Shown here one piece after another: positions 53,059-62,426 of a stretch of DNA of 64,000 nt (position 1 is its first letter; the number at the start of each line of letters is the position of its first letter). Source of the stretch: Oscillospiraceae bacterium. GTDB taxonomy: Bacteria > Bacillota > Clostridia > Saccharofermentanales > Fastidiosipilaceae. Location: the NCBI GenBank assembly GCA_029983685.1, contig JASBZA010000004.1:1-64000 (forward strand), read 5' to 3'. Under the pieces are notes generated by a model that was not told the origin of the DNA, ran no database searches, and saw only the letters and a program-made list of their open reading frames with translations. A program made the position numbers and the translations under genes.

Positions 53059-53625
53059 ATGAGTACACTTACACAAGACACTTATAAGTCTTACGAGGAG
53101 AGAATGCAGACCAGTCTTTCTTACTTGCAAGAGGACCTCAATACGGTCAGAGCCGGTCGGGCTAATCCCAGGGTTTTGGACCAGATTCATGTTTCCTATT
53201 ACGGTGTCGACACGCCTTTGAATCAGGTAGCGGCTATTTCCGTACCTGAAGCCAGACAGCTTCTGATTGCTCCTTGGGACAAGACGCTTTTGAAGGAAAT
53301 CGAAAAGGCTATCCAGGCATCCGATATCGGCATTAACCCGCAAAATGACGGCAGCCAGATCCGTCTGACCTTCCCCGCTTTGACCGAAGAGAGAAGAAAA
53401 GACTTGACCAAACAGGTTAATAAGATGGGTGAGGAGACCAAGGTTGCTATCCGTAACATCCGTCGTGATTTCCTGGATATGGCTAAGAAACTTCAGAAGA
53501 ATGCCGATATTTCCGAAGATCAGTACCATGATTCAGAAACGAAGATTCAGGAGCTGACCGACAAATATACGGACGAAGTCGACAAGATGGTTTCTTCTAA
53601 GTCCGAAGAACTGATGGCCATCTAG
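53059..53625 (+). CDS. frr: Ribosome recycling factor
   Basis: A 188-residue RRF with NTVRAGRANPRVLDQIHVSYYG and the EERRKDLTKQVNKMGEETKVAIRN helix. It splits post-termination ribosomes with EF-G. ATG 53059 with GTGGAGG at 53044-53050 is preferred over an ATG at 53044 that lies within that site. Confidence 0.96.
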   Translation: MSTLTQDTYKSYEERMQTSLSYLQEDLNTVRAGRANPRVLDQIHVSYYGVDTPLNQVAAISVPEARQLLIAPWDKTLLKEIEKAIQASDIGINPQNDGSQIRLTFPALTEERRKDLTKQVNKMGEETKVAIRNIRRDFLDMAKKLQKNADISEDQYHDSETKIQELTDKYTDEVDKMVSSKSEELMAI

Positions 53626-53653
53626 TCCTTTTATAGGTAGAAGAAGACTTCAC

Positions 53654-54391
53654 ATGTGGAAGTTCTTTAGAAAAAAGAAAAAGAATGCAGATATGCCTGA
53701 GACCTATGTGGTTCCCGGGCATATCGCTATTATTATGGACGGTAACGGCAGGTGGGCCAAAAAGCGCGGCCTGTCCAGGTCTTACGGTCATCGGGCCGGT
53801 GGTGAGACCTTGCGAAAAATCGTCTATGCGGCCAGGGATTTGGGTGTTCAATACCTTACCGTCTATGCCTTTTCGACAGAGAATTGGAAAAGGCCTCAGG
53901 AAGAAGTCAATAAAATCATGGAGATTTTTATGGACTTCTTTAACCGTTATCAAGACGAGTTCTCGAAGATTAAATGCCGGGTGCGTTTCATGGGACGTGA
54001 AGAGGGTATTCCCGCCGACGTCATGGAAACCATCCGCAAGATTGAAAAGGTCACCGAGACAGGCGACCAGATTCAGCTGAATGTTGCCTTTAACTACGGA
54101 GGCAGGCAAGAAATTCTGGATGCCGTGACGAAAATGATGGCTCAAGAAAATCGGCCTCCCCTTATAGACGAAACCTACTTTAAACAATTTCTTTATTTAC
54201 CGGACGTACCGGAGCCCGACCTTGTTATCCGATCCAGCGGAGAAATGCGAACGTCTAATTTTCTCATGTGGGAATCGGCCTATAGCGAGTTTTGGGTATC
54301 CGATATTCTGTGGCCGGATTTTACGGGAGAGGACCTCAAGCAGGCAGTCTTGGACTATAATAATCGGCATAGAAGATATGGAGGTTTATAA
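53654..54391 (+). CDS. uppS: Undecaprenyl diphosphate synthase (cis-prenyltransferase)
   Basis: A 245-residue cis-prenyltransferase. The catalytic Asp is D29 in IIMDGNGRWAKKRGL, followed by SYGHRAGGETLRKIV, YAFSTENWKRP and the DLVIRSSGEMRTSNFL diphosphate region. It makes the C55 carrier lipid for cell-wall synthesis. The lysine-rich N terminus is normal. The TAA abuts the ATG of cdsA. Confidence 0.95.
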   Translation: MWKFFRKKKKNADMPETYVVPGHIAIIMDGNGRWAKKRGLSRSYGHRAGGETLRKIVYAARDLGVQYLTVYAFSTENWKRPQEEVNKIMEIFMDFFNRYQDEFSKIKCRVRFMGREEGIPADVMETIRKIEKVTETGDQIQLNVAFNYGGRQEILDAVTKMMAQENRPPLIDETYFKQFLYLPDVPEPDLVIRSSGEMRTSNFLMWESAYSEFWVSDILWPDFTGEDLKQAVLDYNNRHRRYGGL

Positions 54392-55327
54392 ATGGATAAG
54401 CAAAGAGTTGTAACGGGTGCTATCTTTTTTGCCATCTTATTGGCTTTTCTAATTGCATCTATTTGGCTTCCTCAGGCTATGGTCATCTATTTTGTCATAG
54501 TGGCCGTCATAGGATCGCTGGAATTGGGTCATGCCTTAAGAAACAAGTTCACGCCTCTATCCTATGTCTCTATTGTTATCGGAAGTCTCACTATGTTGAC
54601 GCCTTGTCTGGTCTGGTATGCTTACAGAACTTTAGGCAGGTGGCATATTTTGAAAAAGGCCGATTTGCCTTACGGACCCGAAGCTTCCACGAATTTCATC
54701 TGGCTTCTGGGCTTCGGCAGCTTGGTTTTCCTTCTGTGTTTCGTACTCTATGCCATGATTAATATAGGCTTTAAGATTGCTAGAAAAGGTCCGGACCACT
54801 TACCTCATGCCGTAGCCGAATGTTCTACAGCCTTTACGGTGGCTCTACCTTTAAGTGCCGTTGTTTTATTCCAGTTTGCTATTCCGCATGGGTATTTCTG
54901 GCTTCTGTATGCCCTGGTAACGCCCATGATTGTGGATGTTTCTGCCTATTATGCCGGTTCTTCTTTTGGCAAGAAGAAGATGCTTCCCGAAGTGAGCCCC
55001 AAAAAGACCTGGATGGGCTTTATAGCAGGTCTGGCAGGCTCGGTTGCCTTCAGCCTAATCTATTTTTTGATTTTCTTCAGAGGCGATTTCCCCCTGCTGC
55101 CTGCGAATCGAATCGTCCCTTACAGCCTTCTTACCGGTCTTATCATAGGCTTGGGTGCCCAAGTGGGTGACTGGGTATTTTCTTCCATTAAGCGTTGGTG
55201 CGGGATTAAAGACTTTTCCAAGCTCCTGCCCGGTCACGGCGGCATCATGGACCGTTTTGACTCGGTCTTCTATTCCTTGCCTTTGACCATGCTGATGGCT
55301 TTCTTCTTCTACCTCCTGAAGCGCTAA
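54392..55327 (+). CDS. cdsA: Phosphatidate cytidylyltransferase (CDP-diglyceride synthase)
   Basis: A 311-residue membrane enzyme with about eight hydrophobic segments. The signature SKKTWMGFIAG and the C-terminal KDFSKLLPGHGGIMDRFDS motif match CdsA. It makes CDP-diacylglycerol for phospholipids. GGAGG at 54380-54384 precedes the ATG. It is longer than most Firmicute CdsA proteins because of an N-terminal hydrophobic extension. Confidence 0.93.
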   Translation: MDKQRVVTGAIFFAILLAFLIASIWLPQAMVIYFVIVAVIGSLELGHALRNKFTPLSYVSIVIGSLTMLTPCLVWYAYRTLGRWHILKKADLPYGPEASTNFIWLLGFGSLVFLLCFVLYAMINIGFKIARKGPDHLPHAVAECSTAFTVALPLSAVVLFQFAIPHGYFWLLYALVTPMIVDVSAYYAGSSFGKKKMLPEVSPKKTWMGFIAGLAGSVAFSLIYFLIFFRGDFPLLPANRIVPYSLLTGLIIGLGAQVGDWVFSSIKRWCGIKDFSKLLPGHGGIMDRFDSVFYSLPLTMLMAFFFYLLKR

Positions 55328-55341
55328 GAGGAGATGTACTA

Positions 55342-56511
55342 ATGAAGTGTATAGGAATTTTGGGCTCTACCGGCTCTATAGGACGGCAGACCGTTGAGGT
55401 ATGTCGTTTTCTGGACTATCCTGTTGCCTTTTTAACTGCCAAGACATCGGCGGATCTTTTGTTTGAACAGGCCAAAGTTTTAAAGCCGCAAGTCTTGGTT
55501 TTAGAAGATGAAAGTAAGGCTGAACTTTTAAGAGAAAAGGTGAAAGCCGCAGGCTTAGCCTGCCGGGTAGAGGCGGGTAGGCGAGCTTTAATAGAAGTGG
55601 CCAAGCTCCCCGGTGTCGATATGGTCCTGTCTTCCATGGTCGGTATGGCCGGCTTGGAACCCACCCTGGCGGCCTTAGAATCCGGTATCGATGTGGCTTT
55701 GGCCAATAAGGAAACTCTGGTTGTGGGAGGCGACTTGGTCGTAAAGACTGCCCGGGACCATGGTGCTAAACTTTATCCGGTAGATAGTGAGCACTCAGCC
55801 ATCTGGCAGGCTTTGGCCGGCGGTAAAAAAGACGCGTTATATAAAATTTTTCTCACCTGCTCGGGAGGCCCTTTCAGAGGCAAGAAAAGAGAAGACCTGG
55901 CCCATGTGACGGCCGAGGAAGCTTTAAACCACCCGACTTGGAAAATGGGCGGCAAGATTACCATAGACTCGGCTACATTGATGAATAAGGCCTTTGAACT
56001 CATTGAGGCTTGCTATCTTTTTGATGTCGATGATAGGGCGGTTGAGGTGGTCGTCCATCCCGAATCCATCATCCATTCCATGGTGGAGTTTAATGACCAT
56101 TCGGTTTTGGCCCAGCTGGGTGTAACCGATATGCGCCTGCCCATTCAATATGCTCTGACTTATCCGGAGCGGATGGACTCTCTCACGCCCGCCTTTGCCC
56201 CCTTTAGTCCTAAGGCCCACCGGCTCAGCTTTGAACCGGTTGACGAAGAGACCTTTCCCAGCATTGCTTGGGCCAGACAGGCCTGGCAAAAAGGGCAAGG
56301 AACGAGTATTATTTTAAACGCTGCCAATGAAGTGGCGGTGGAATATTTTTTGTCCGGCAAGATTTCCTTCGTGGCTATATGGGAGATCATCCGGCATTGT
56401 TTGGCAAAGATTACGGCCCCCAAGGGCTTTAATCTTTATAATTTGGAAGATATTTTGGCCCTGGACCTGGAGACTAGGAGAGAAGCCGGACTAAGGGCCG
56501 ACCGTTTATAA
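55342..56511 (+). CDS. dxr: 1-deoxy-D-xylulose 5-phosphate reductoisomerase
   Basis: A 389-residue second enzyme of the MEP isoprenoid pathway. The NADPH motif is GILGSTGSIGRQTVEV. LANKETLVVGG, PVDSEHSAIWQAL and LTCSGGPFRG carry metal and substrate ligands, and WKMGGKITIDSATLMNKAFE follows. AGGAG precedes the ATG. Its presence shows the organism makes isoprenoids by the MEP route, feeding uppS. Confidence 0.96.
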   Translation: MKCIGILGSTGSIGRQTVEVCRFLDYPVAFLTAKTSADLLFEQAKVLKPQVLVLEDESKAELLREKVKAAGLACRVEAGRRALIEVAKLPGVDMVLSSMVGMAGLEPTLAALESGIDVALANKETLVVGGDLVVKTARDHGAKLYPVDSEHSAIWQALAGGKKDALYKIFLTCSGGPFRGKKREDLAHVTAEEALNHPTWKMGGKITIDSATLMNKAFELIEACYLFDVDDRAVEVVVHPESIIHSMVEFNDHSVLAQLGVTDMRLPIQYALTYPERMDSLTPAFAPFSPKAHRLSFEPVDEETFPSIAWARQAWQKGQGTSIILNAANEVAVEYFLSGKISFVAIWEIIRHCLAKITAPKGFNLYNLEDILALDLETRREAGLRADRL

Positions 56512-56539
56512 GCTTATATAGTGGGAGAACTTTATATTC

Positions 56540-57868
56540 ATGAGTAGACTCTTAGGGATACTTGTCGCTATTTTGATTTTAAGTTTAATGCTCTTTTTGC
56601 ATGAGCTGGGCCACTTCCTTATGGGAAGGAAGCTGGGCTTTACCGTTGTGGAGTTCAGTATTTTTATGGGCCCCAGGCTTTTTTCTTTTGAGAGAAACGG
56701 TATTCGCTATTCGTTGAAGGCCATCCCTTTAGGGGCCTCGGTAGAATTTTCCGGTGAGTACCCCGAAGAGAACGAAGACTATGTGCTGAAAAAGGGCGAT
56801 TTTTACGAAAGGCCCAAATGGGCCAGGGCTCTGACACTTCTGGCAGGCCCTTTTATGAATATATTGACGGCTTTGATTGTCTTTATTATTTTATTTTCTG
56901 CCACGGGTTTTGCTAAAACACGTGTTGCCGGTATTGATTCGGGCAGTTTGGCCCGAGAAGCCGGTATGAAGGCAGGGGAACAAATCCTTTCCATTGACGG
57001 TTACAAAGTCCGAACCGATTTAGACTTCAGCATCAGCCAGATGGTTTTGGACCCGGCCCAGGCTAAAGAGCCCGCTTCCAACTATACAATCCTTACTCAA
57101 GACCCCCAGACGGGTGAAGAGAAGTCTTACGAGATTAAGCCTCGTATGGAAGACTCTTATGTTTTCGGAATCGTTATGGATTTTTCGGATAATAAGAATA
57201 TTATTTCTACCATCGATAAGGAGATTAACCCCCATGCCGGAAGCTTTGTCCCCGGTGACGAAATTCTAAAAGTCGACGGCCAGGAAGTAAATCCCACGAA
57301 TCTGATTCCCACGCTTAGGGCCAGCAGTTCGGACAGCGAAAGAACCTTTACGATTAACAGAGGCGGCAAAACTAAGGACATTCAGGTCAAGCCGAGCGCG
57401 GTTCCGGCGCCGGTGCCCTTGGGTATCTCCCTGACCTTGGTTGAGAAGCCGGGCTTTAGTGTCGTTCCTTATACTTTCCAATATATGTGGTCCTATCTTA
57501 AGGGAACCGGTAAGGTCTTGGGCCAAGTTTTCCAAGGCCGAGCCAGAGCTCAAGATACGCTGACCGGTCCCGTGGGCATTGTGTCGGTTTTCTCGGGCGT
57601 CGTGACCTCTGAATTTAATGTGGGCCTCAAGCTGATTCAGATTTTCAATCTCTTTGCCGTAATCTCTTTGGCCTTGGGTGCGACCAATCTCTTGCCCATT
57701 CCGCCGCTTGACGGAGGCCAGCTCCTCTTACTTATCATTGAGTCTATTCGCAGGAAGCGTTTAAGCCTTAAAGCACAGAATATCGTGACCATGATTGGAG
57801 TGGTCTTCGTCTTAGGTCTGGCCGCCTTAGCTTTAGGATTCGACATATTGAGGATCTTCAAGAAATAA
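56540..57868 (+). CDS. rseP: RIP zinc metalloprotease RseP (site-2 protease)
   Basis: A 442-residue membrane protease. The zinc motif is HELGHFLMGRK, paired with the NLLPIPPLDGGQLL motif near the C terminus. Two PDZ-like segments lie between, around residues 130-200 and 235-290 (GEQILSIDGYKV, GDEILKVDGQEV). It cleaves anti-sigma factors or signal-peptide remnants in the membrane. The TAA overlaps the polC ATG. Confidence 0.93.
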   Translation: MSRLLGILVAILILSLMLFLHELGHFLMGRKLGFTVVEFSIFMGPRLFSFERNGIRYSLKAIPLGASVEFSGEYPEENEDYVLKKGDFYERPKWARALTLLAGPFMNILTALIVFIILFSATGFAKTRVAGIDSGSLAREAGMKAGEQILSIDGYKVRTDLDFSISQMVLDPAQAKEPASNYTILTQDPQTGEEKSYEIKPRMEDSYVFGIVMDFSDNKNIISTIDKEINPHAGSFVPGDEILKVDGQEVNPTNLIPTLRASSSDSERTFTINRGGKTKDIQVKPSAVPAPVPLGISLTLVEKPGFSVVPYTFQYMWSYLKGTGKVLGQVFQGRARAQDTLTGPVGIVSVFSGVVTSEFNVGLKLIQIFNLFAVISLALGATNLLPIPPLDGGQLLLLIIESIRRKRLSLKAQNIVTMIGVVFVLGLAALALGFDILRIFKK

Positions 57869-60800
57869 TGCAGGGCAGAGAATTTGCACAACACCAAGAT
57901 TTAGGGGACTTATGCCACAGCCTTTTGGGGAGGAGTCCTGAGTTTTCCATGCCTTCTTTGGCCAAAGCCTTTGAGCTTTGGGAACACAGGATTCAAGGCC
58001 TATATGTGGAAAGCTTGGATAATCTGGCCATTAAGCTGGAGTCCGCCATGCCTGTTGCCGGCAGAGTCTTGTGGGAGCTTGAAACTTATCTGGAGACGCA
58101 TCTGAAGATTCGGCAGGTGTCTCTTTATGTTCATTTCTCACCTGAGGCCCGTGACAAGGCGGATTTCTTGTGCCGTCTCCTTCCTTGGGCCACCGAATCG
58201 CTCCATGAAGAGGGTTTCAGTGTTTTCTGCTTGCTTTTACCTCAGATAAAGTGTGAGTCGGAAGGCTCTACCTTGTCGATTTCTTTGCCCAAAGACCAGG
58301 CTTGTATTTTGGGACGAGACCATGTGAAAGCCATGGAGCATTTCTATAAGGAACGTTTGGGCCTGGAGATAAGTGTTGATTTAAACTTAGTCAGAAGCCA
58401 AGACCCGGAAACGGGCGGTCCGATAATGGACTTGGATCTTTTTTGTTCGGATCGAGATTCCATTATCGACCATCATGTGGAAAAAATTTCCAGAGAAGCA
58501 CTTCTAAATGTGCCTGAACCTCCGGCTCCGCAAGCCCCTCCCAAGCCGACTTACAGCGGCAAGGCCAACACCTCTTATAAAGGACGTTATAAGAAATCGG
58601 AGCGCCATATTTGGGGGCGTTTAGACAACAGGTTGGACTTAACACCGCTGGATCAATTGGATGACGAATCGGGCCTGGTCAGTGTTTACGGCTATGTAGC
58701 CCAATACGAATCCCGGTTAGTCAGTAATAATACCAGGGCCTTGGTTAAATTCTCCATCTACGGCGACCGAGGCGGCATTGCCTGTGTTCTCTTTTTGAAA
58801 AATCCGGAAGAGGAGGGGGCTTTGGCCGAAAAAATCTCCAACGGGACCTATATTCGTGCCGACTTGGAAGTGTCCTATGACGGCCGTTTTGCCAAAGACT
58901 TGCAAGGCAAGGTTATAGGTATCGAAGAGGCCGATCCGCCGCCGCCTCGGCAAGATTTTGCCATGGAAAAACGTGTAGAACTCCACCTTCATACCAACAT
59001 GTCGGCCAAAGACGGGCATTCCAAGTCCGAAGACCTGGTGGCCCTGGCCGAGCAATTCGGCATGCCTGCCATAGCCATCACCGACCACGGCAATGTCCAG
59101 GCCTTCCCCAAGGCCCAGGACGTCTTGGACAAGCTCAAGGCCAAGGGCTCTAACTTGAAACTCATCCTGGGATCGGAAGTCTACCTGGTGGATGACGGCC
59201 GGGGATACTTTGCCTATGGGGCCGGTGACCTCCCCATGGGAGACAGCTTCGTCGCTTTGGACCTGGAAACGACCGGCCTGGACAAGGATAGCTGCCGCAT
59301 TATCGAAATTGGTGCCGTGCGTTTTACCAGAGACGAATCGGGCCATTTCTATCCCGGAGAACGCTTTAATACCATGGTCAACCCCGGTGTGCCCATCCCT
59401 GCTAAAACAACGGAAATTACCGGTATCACCCAGGCCATGGTGGATGAAGAAGGTATCGAACCCGGCGAGGCTTTAGAGAAGCTGCATACCTTCCTGGGGA
59501 AAGACCCTATCGTCGGCCACAATGTCCTCTTTGACCTGGGCTTCCTTCGCTATGAAGCTTACAGACTAGTAGAGTACGAGGAACCTAAGTTAAAGTTTAA
59601 TCCCATGGCAATCGATACCCTGCCCCTGGCCAGAGGTCTTATAGAAGGCCTTCCTTCCTACAGCCTGGATAAGGTAAGCCAGCGCCTGGGTGTGCCTTTA
59701 GAAAGCCATCACCGGGCCGTGGACGACGCCATTGCGGCGGGCTTTATCTTTGATAAGCTTTGGTCCGGTCAAGACTTTATGCCGCTTAGAGAGTTAAACC
59801 ATAAGTTGGGCCAGAAGGATTTGGCCTATGTTAAGAATTATAAGACTAGACCCTACCACCAGATTCTCCTGGCTAAAAACCAGCTGGGCCTTTATAACCT
59901 TTATCGCCTGGTGTCTTTGTCCCATATTCGTTATTTTAAATCCAGACCCAGGATTCCCAGATCCGTTTTGGAGTACTACCGTGACGGCATTATTATCGGT
60001 TCTGCCTGCGAGGCCGGGGAAATCTTCCAGGCGGTTCTTGCATCCTATAAGGAAGCACAGGGCAATTACGATAAGGCTTTGGCCCTAATAAACGACAATA
60101 AAGACTTAATTAAACTGGCCCGCTTTTACGACTATTTGGAAATCCAACCTTTGGGCAACAATAACTTTATGTTGGAAAAAGAAGGCAATTTTGTAGAGAG
60201 CGAGCAGGATTTAATTAACTTAAATCGCCTGGTCATTACTTTGGCCGAGAAAGCCGGCCGACCGGTCGTGGCCACTTGCGACGCCCATTTCTTGAACGAA
60301 GAAGATGCCATCTACAGAGAAATCTTGCAGGTCGGTTCGGGCTTCGATGCCCAGGAGAATCCGACCAAGCTCTACTTAAGAACGACCGATGAAATGCTGG
60401 AAGAGTTTTCCTACTTGCCCGAGGATTTGCGCTATGAGGTTGTGGTGACCAATCCCAGAAAGATTGCCGAGTCCATTGACCCCAGAGTTCGCCCTTTCCC
60501 TAAGGGAACCTACCCGCCGCAGATTGCCGAGGCTTCGGAAGACGTGGAGAAATGGACCTGGGATAAGTGTAAGGACTTATACGAAAAAGACGGTGTTATT
60601 CTGCCGGAGATTGAGGAACGGGTAGAAAAAGAGCTTAGGTCCATTATCGACAACGGCTTCGGTATTATGTATTACATTGCGGCCAAATTAGTTAAATGGA
60701 CCAACAACGATGGCTATATCGTAGGGTCCAGAGGTTCGGTCGGCTCTTCCGTGGTGGCTTTCTTATGCGGTATTTCCGAGGTGAACCCACTGCCGGCCCA

Positions 60801-62403
60801 CTATGCCTGCCCCAAGTGCCACTATGTGGAATTTGCTCCGGAAGGTGCCTACGGATCGGGCTTTGACCTGCCGGAAAAAGCCTGTCCTTGCTGCGGCACG
60901 CCCTTAAATCGTGACGGCCAGGATATTCCTTTTGAAACTTTCTTGGGTTTTAACGGCGATAAGCAGCCGGATATTGACTTGAACTTCTCCGGTGAGTACC
61001 AGGATAAGGCTCACCAGCATATCGTGGAAATGTTTGGTGAAGACTTTACGTACCGCGCCGGTACCATCCAGGGCTACGGAGAGAAGAACGCCATAGGTCT
61101 GGTCTTAAAATATGCCGAGGAGAAGGGCATGTTCCTGACCAGGACCGAGAGCCAGCGTTTGGCCGAAGGCCTGGTCGGTATTAAAAGGACCACCGGCCAA
61201 CATCCCGGAGGGATTGTTGTTATTCCCAAGGACCGGGAGATTTATGATTTTACGCCTATCCAAAATCCGGCCGACAAAGAAGACGTGGCCATGCATACGA
61301 CCCACTTCGACTTTTCCTCCATGCACGACACGATTTTAAAATTGGATATTCTGGGCCACGATGACCCGACCATGCTGAAGGTCCTAAGTGATATGACCGG
61401 TGTCAAGATTGAAGATATCCCCATACCGGACAAGAAGGTCATGGAGCTCTTCCAATCGACGGCTCCCTTAGGTATTGAGCCCGGTACGTCTCCGGCGGAC
61501 TCGGCGACCTTAGGCTTGCCTGAGTTAGGTACGCTCTTGGTGCGGGATATGATTAAAGAAACCAAGCCGACTCAGTTCTTTGACTTGGTCCAGTTGTCCG
61601 GCCTGTCGCACGGTACGGACGTCTGGTCCGGCAATGCCCAAGACCTGATTCATCAGGGAACCTGTACCATTAACGAGGTTATCGGTTGTCGTGACGGCAT
61701 CATGACCAACTTGATTAACTGGGGCCTTCCCAGTAAGGATGCTTTTAACATCATGGAGAAAGTTCGTAAGGGTAAGGGACTTACCGAAGAACATGAAAGC
61801 TTGATGGTGGAAAAAGGCGTACCTGCCTGGTACATCGAGTCTTGTAAGAAGATTAAGTACATGTTCCCCAAGGCTCACGCGGCAGCCTATGTTATCTCCA
61901 GCTTAAGGGTGGCTTATTTTAAGGTCTATTATCCTGCTGCCTACTATGCGGCCTATTTCTCGGTCCGAGCCGATGAGTTCGACTATCAACTGATGTGCCG
62001 TCCTTTGGCCCAAATCAGTGCCCAAAGAGAAGAAATGTTTAAAAACTTCCACCAGTTGAATACGCGCGAGCAGAAAATCTACTACATCCTGGAATTAGTG
62101 GAAGAAATGTACTTAAGAGGCTTGGATTTTGCCCCGCTCGATATCGAACGGGCCGGAGCCAGTCGATTCCTGGTCTTGGACGACAAGACCCTCATGCCGG
62201 CTCTTAATACCTTGCCTTCTATTTCTACGACCATGGCTTCAGCCATTGTAGAGGCAAGAGAGAAAGACGGTCCCTTCTTAAACCACGAAGACCTGGGCAG
62301 GCGTGCCGGTTTGGGACCCAGTGCCATAGACTCTATGGTAGAATTGGGCTTATTAGACCACATTCCCGAAAGTGCGCAAATCAGCCTCTTTGACATGCTC
62401 TAG
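57868..62403 (+). CDS. polC: DNA polymerase III PolC-type, alpha subunit with proofreading domain
   Basis: A 1511-residue replicative polymerase, slightly longer than the usual 1430-1450. In order: an N-terminal region with a proline-rich linker near residue 220, an OB domain, a PHP domain starting around 365 (VELHLHTNMSAKDG, ITDHGNV), and a DnaQ-type exonuclease from about 460 (FVALDLETTGL) to 635. The polymerase core follows, with a zinc motif (CPKC and CPCCG near 980-1010) and DKQPDIDLNFSGE carrying catalytic aspartates. The start shares bases with the rseP stop. Confidence 0.96.
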   Translation: MQGREFAQHQDLGDLCHSLLGRSPEFSMPSLAKAFELWEHRIQGLYVESLDNLAIKLESAMPVAGRVLWELETYLETHLKIRQVSLYVHFSPEARDKADFLCRLLPWATESLHEEGFSVFCLLLPQIKCESEGSTLSISLPKDQACILGRDHVKAMEHFYKERLGLEISVDLNLVRSQDPETGGPIMDLDLFCSDRDSIIDHHVEKISREALLNVPEPPAPQAPPKPTYSGKANTSYKGRYKKSERHIWGRLDNRLDLTPLDQLDDESGLVSVYGYVAQYESRLVSNNTRALVKFSIYGDRGGIACVLFLKNPEEEGALAEKISNGTYIRADLEVSYDGRFAKDLQGKVIGIEEADPPPPRQDFAMEKRVELHLHTNMSAKDGHSKSEDLVALAEQFGMPAIAITDHGNVQAFPKAQDVLDKLKAKGSNLKLILGSEVYLVDDGRGYFAYGAGDLPMGDSFVALDLETTGLDKDSCRIIEIGAVRFTRDESGHFYPGERFNTMVNPGVPIPAKTTEITGITQAMVDEEGIEPGEALEKLHTFLGKDPIVGHNVLFDLGFLRYEAYRLVEYEEPKLKFNPMAIDTLPLARGLIEGLPSYSLDKVSQRLGVPLESHHRAVDDAIAAGFIFDKLWSGQDFMPLRELNHKLGQKDLAYVKNYKTRPYHQILLAKNQLGLYNLYRLVSLSHIRYFKSRPRIPRSVLEYYRDGIIIGSACEAGEIFQAVLASYKEAQGNYDKALALINDNKDLIKLARFYDYLEIQPLGNNNFMLEKEGNFVESEQDLINLNRLVITLAEKAGRPVVATCDAHFLNEEDAIYREILQVGSGFDAQENPTKLYLRTTDEMLEEFSYLPEDLRYEVVVTNPRKIAESIDPRVRPFPKGTYPPQIAEASEDVEKWTWDKCKDLYEKDGVILPEIEERVEKELRSIIDNGFGIMYYIAAKLVKWTNNDGYIVGSRGSVGSSVVAFLCGISEVNPLPAHYACPKCHYVEFAPEGAYGSGFDLPEKACPCCGTPLNRDGQDIPFETFLGFNGDKQPDIDLNFSGEYQDKAHQHIVEMFGEDFTYRAGTIQGYGEKNAIGLVLKYAEEKGMFLTRTESQRLAEGLVGIKRTTGQHPGGIVVIPKDREIYDFTPIQNPADKEDVAMHTTHFDFSSMHDTILKLDILGHDDPTMLKVLSDMTGVKIEDIPIPDKKVMELFQSTAPLGIEPGTSPADSATLGLPELGTLLVRDMIKETKPTQFFDLVQLSGLSHGTDVWSGNAQDLIHQGTCTINEVIGCRDGIMTNLINWGLPSKDAFNIMEKVRKGKGLTEEHESLMVEKGVPAWYIESCKKIKYMFPKAHAAAYVISSLRVAYFKVYYPAAYYAAYFSVRADEFDYQLMCRPLAQISAQREEMFKNFHQLNTREQKIYYILELVEEMYLRGLDFAPLDIERAGASRFLVLDDKTLMPALNTLPSISTTMASAIVEAREKDGPFLNHEDLGRRAGLGPSAIDSMVELGLLDHIPESAQISLFDML

Positions 62404-62426
62404 TGGTTTAGGGGAGTTTTAACCTC

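Noticed and set aside
58717..59346. Open frame of 209 codons on the minus strand
   Set aside because: It lies wholly inside polC and is explained by its codon bias.
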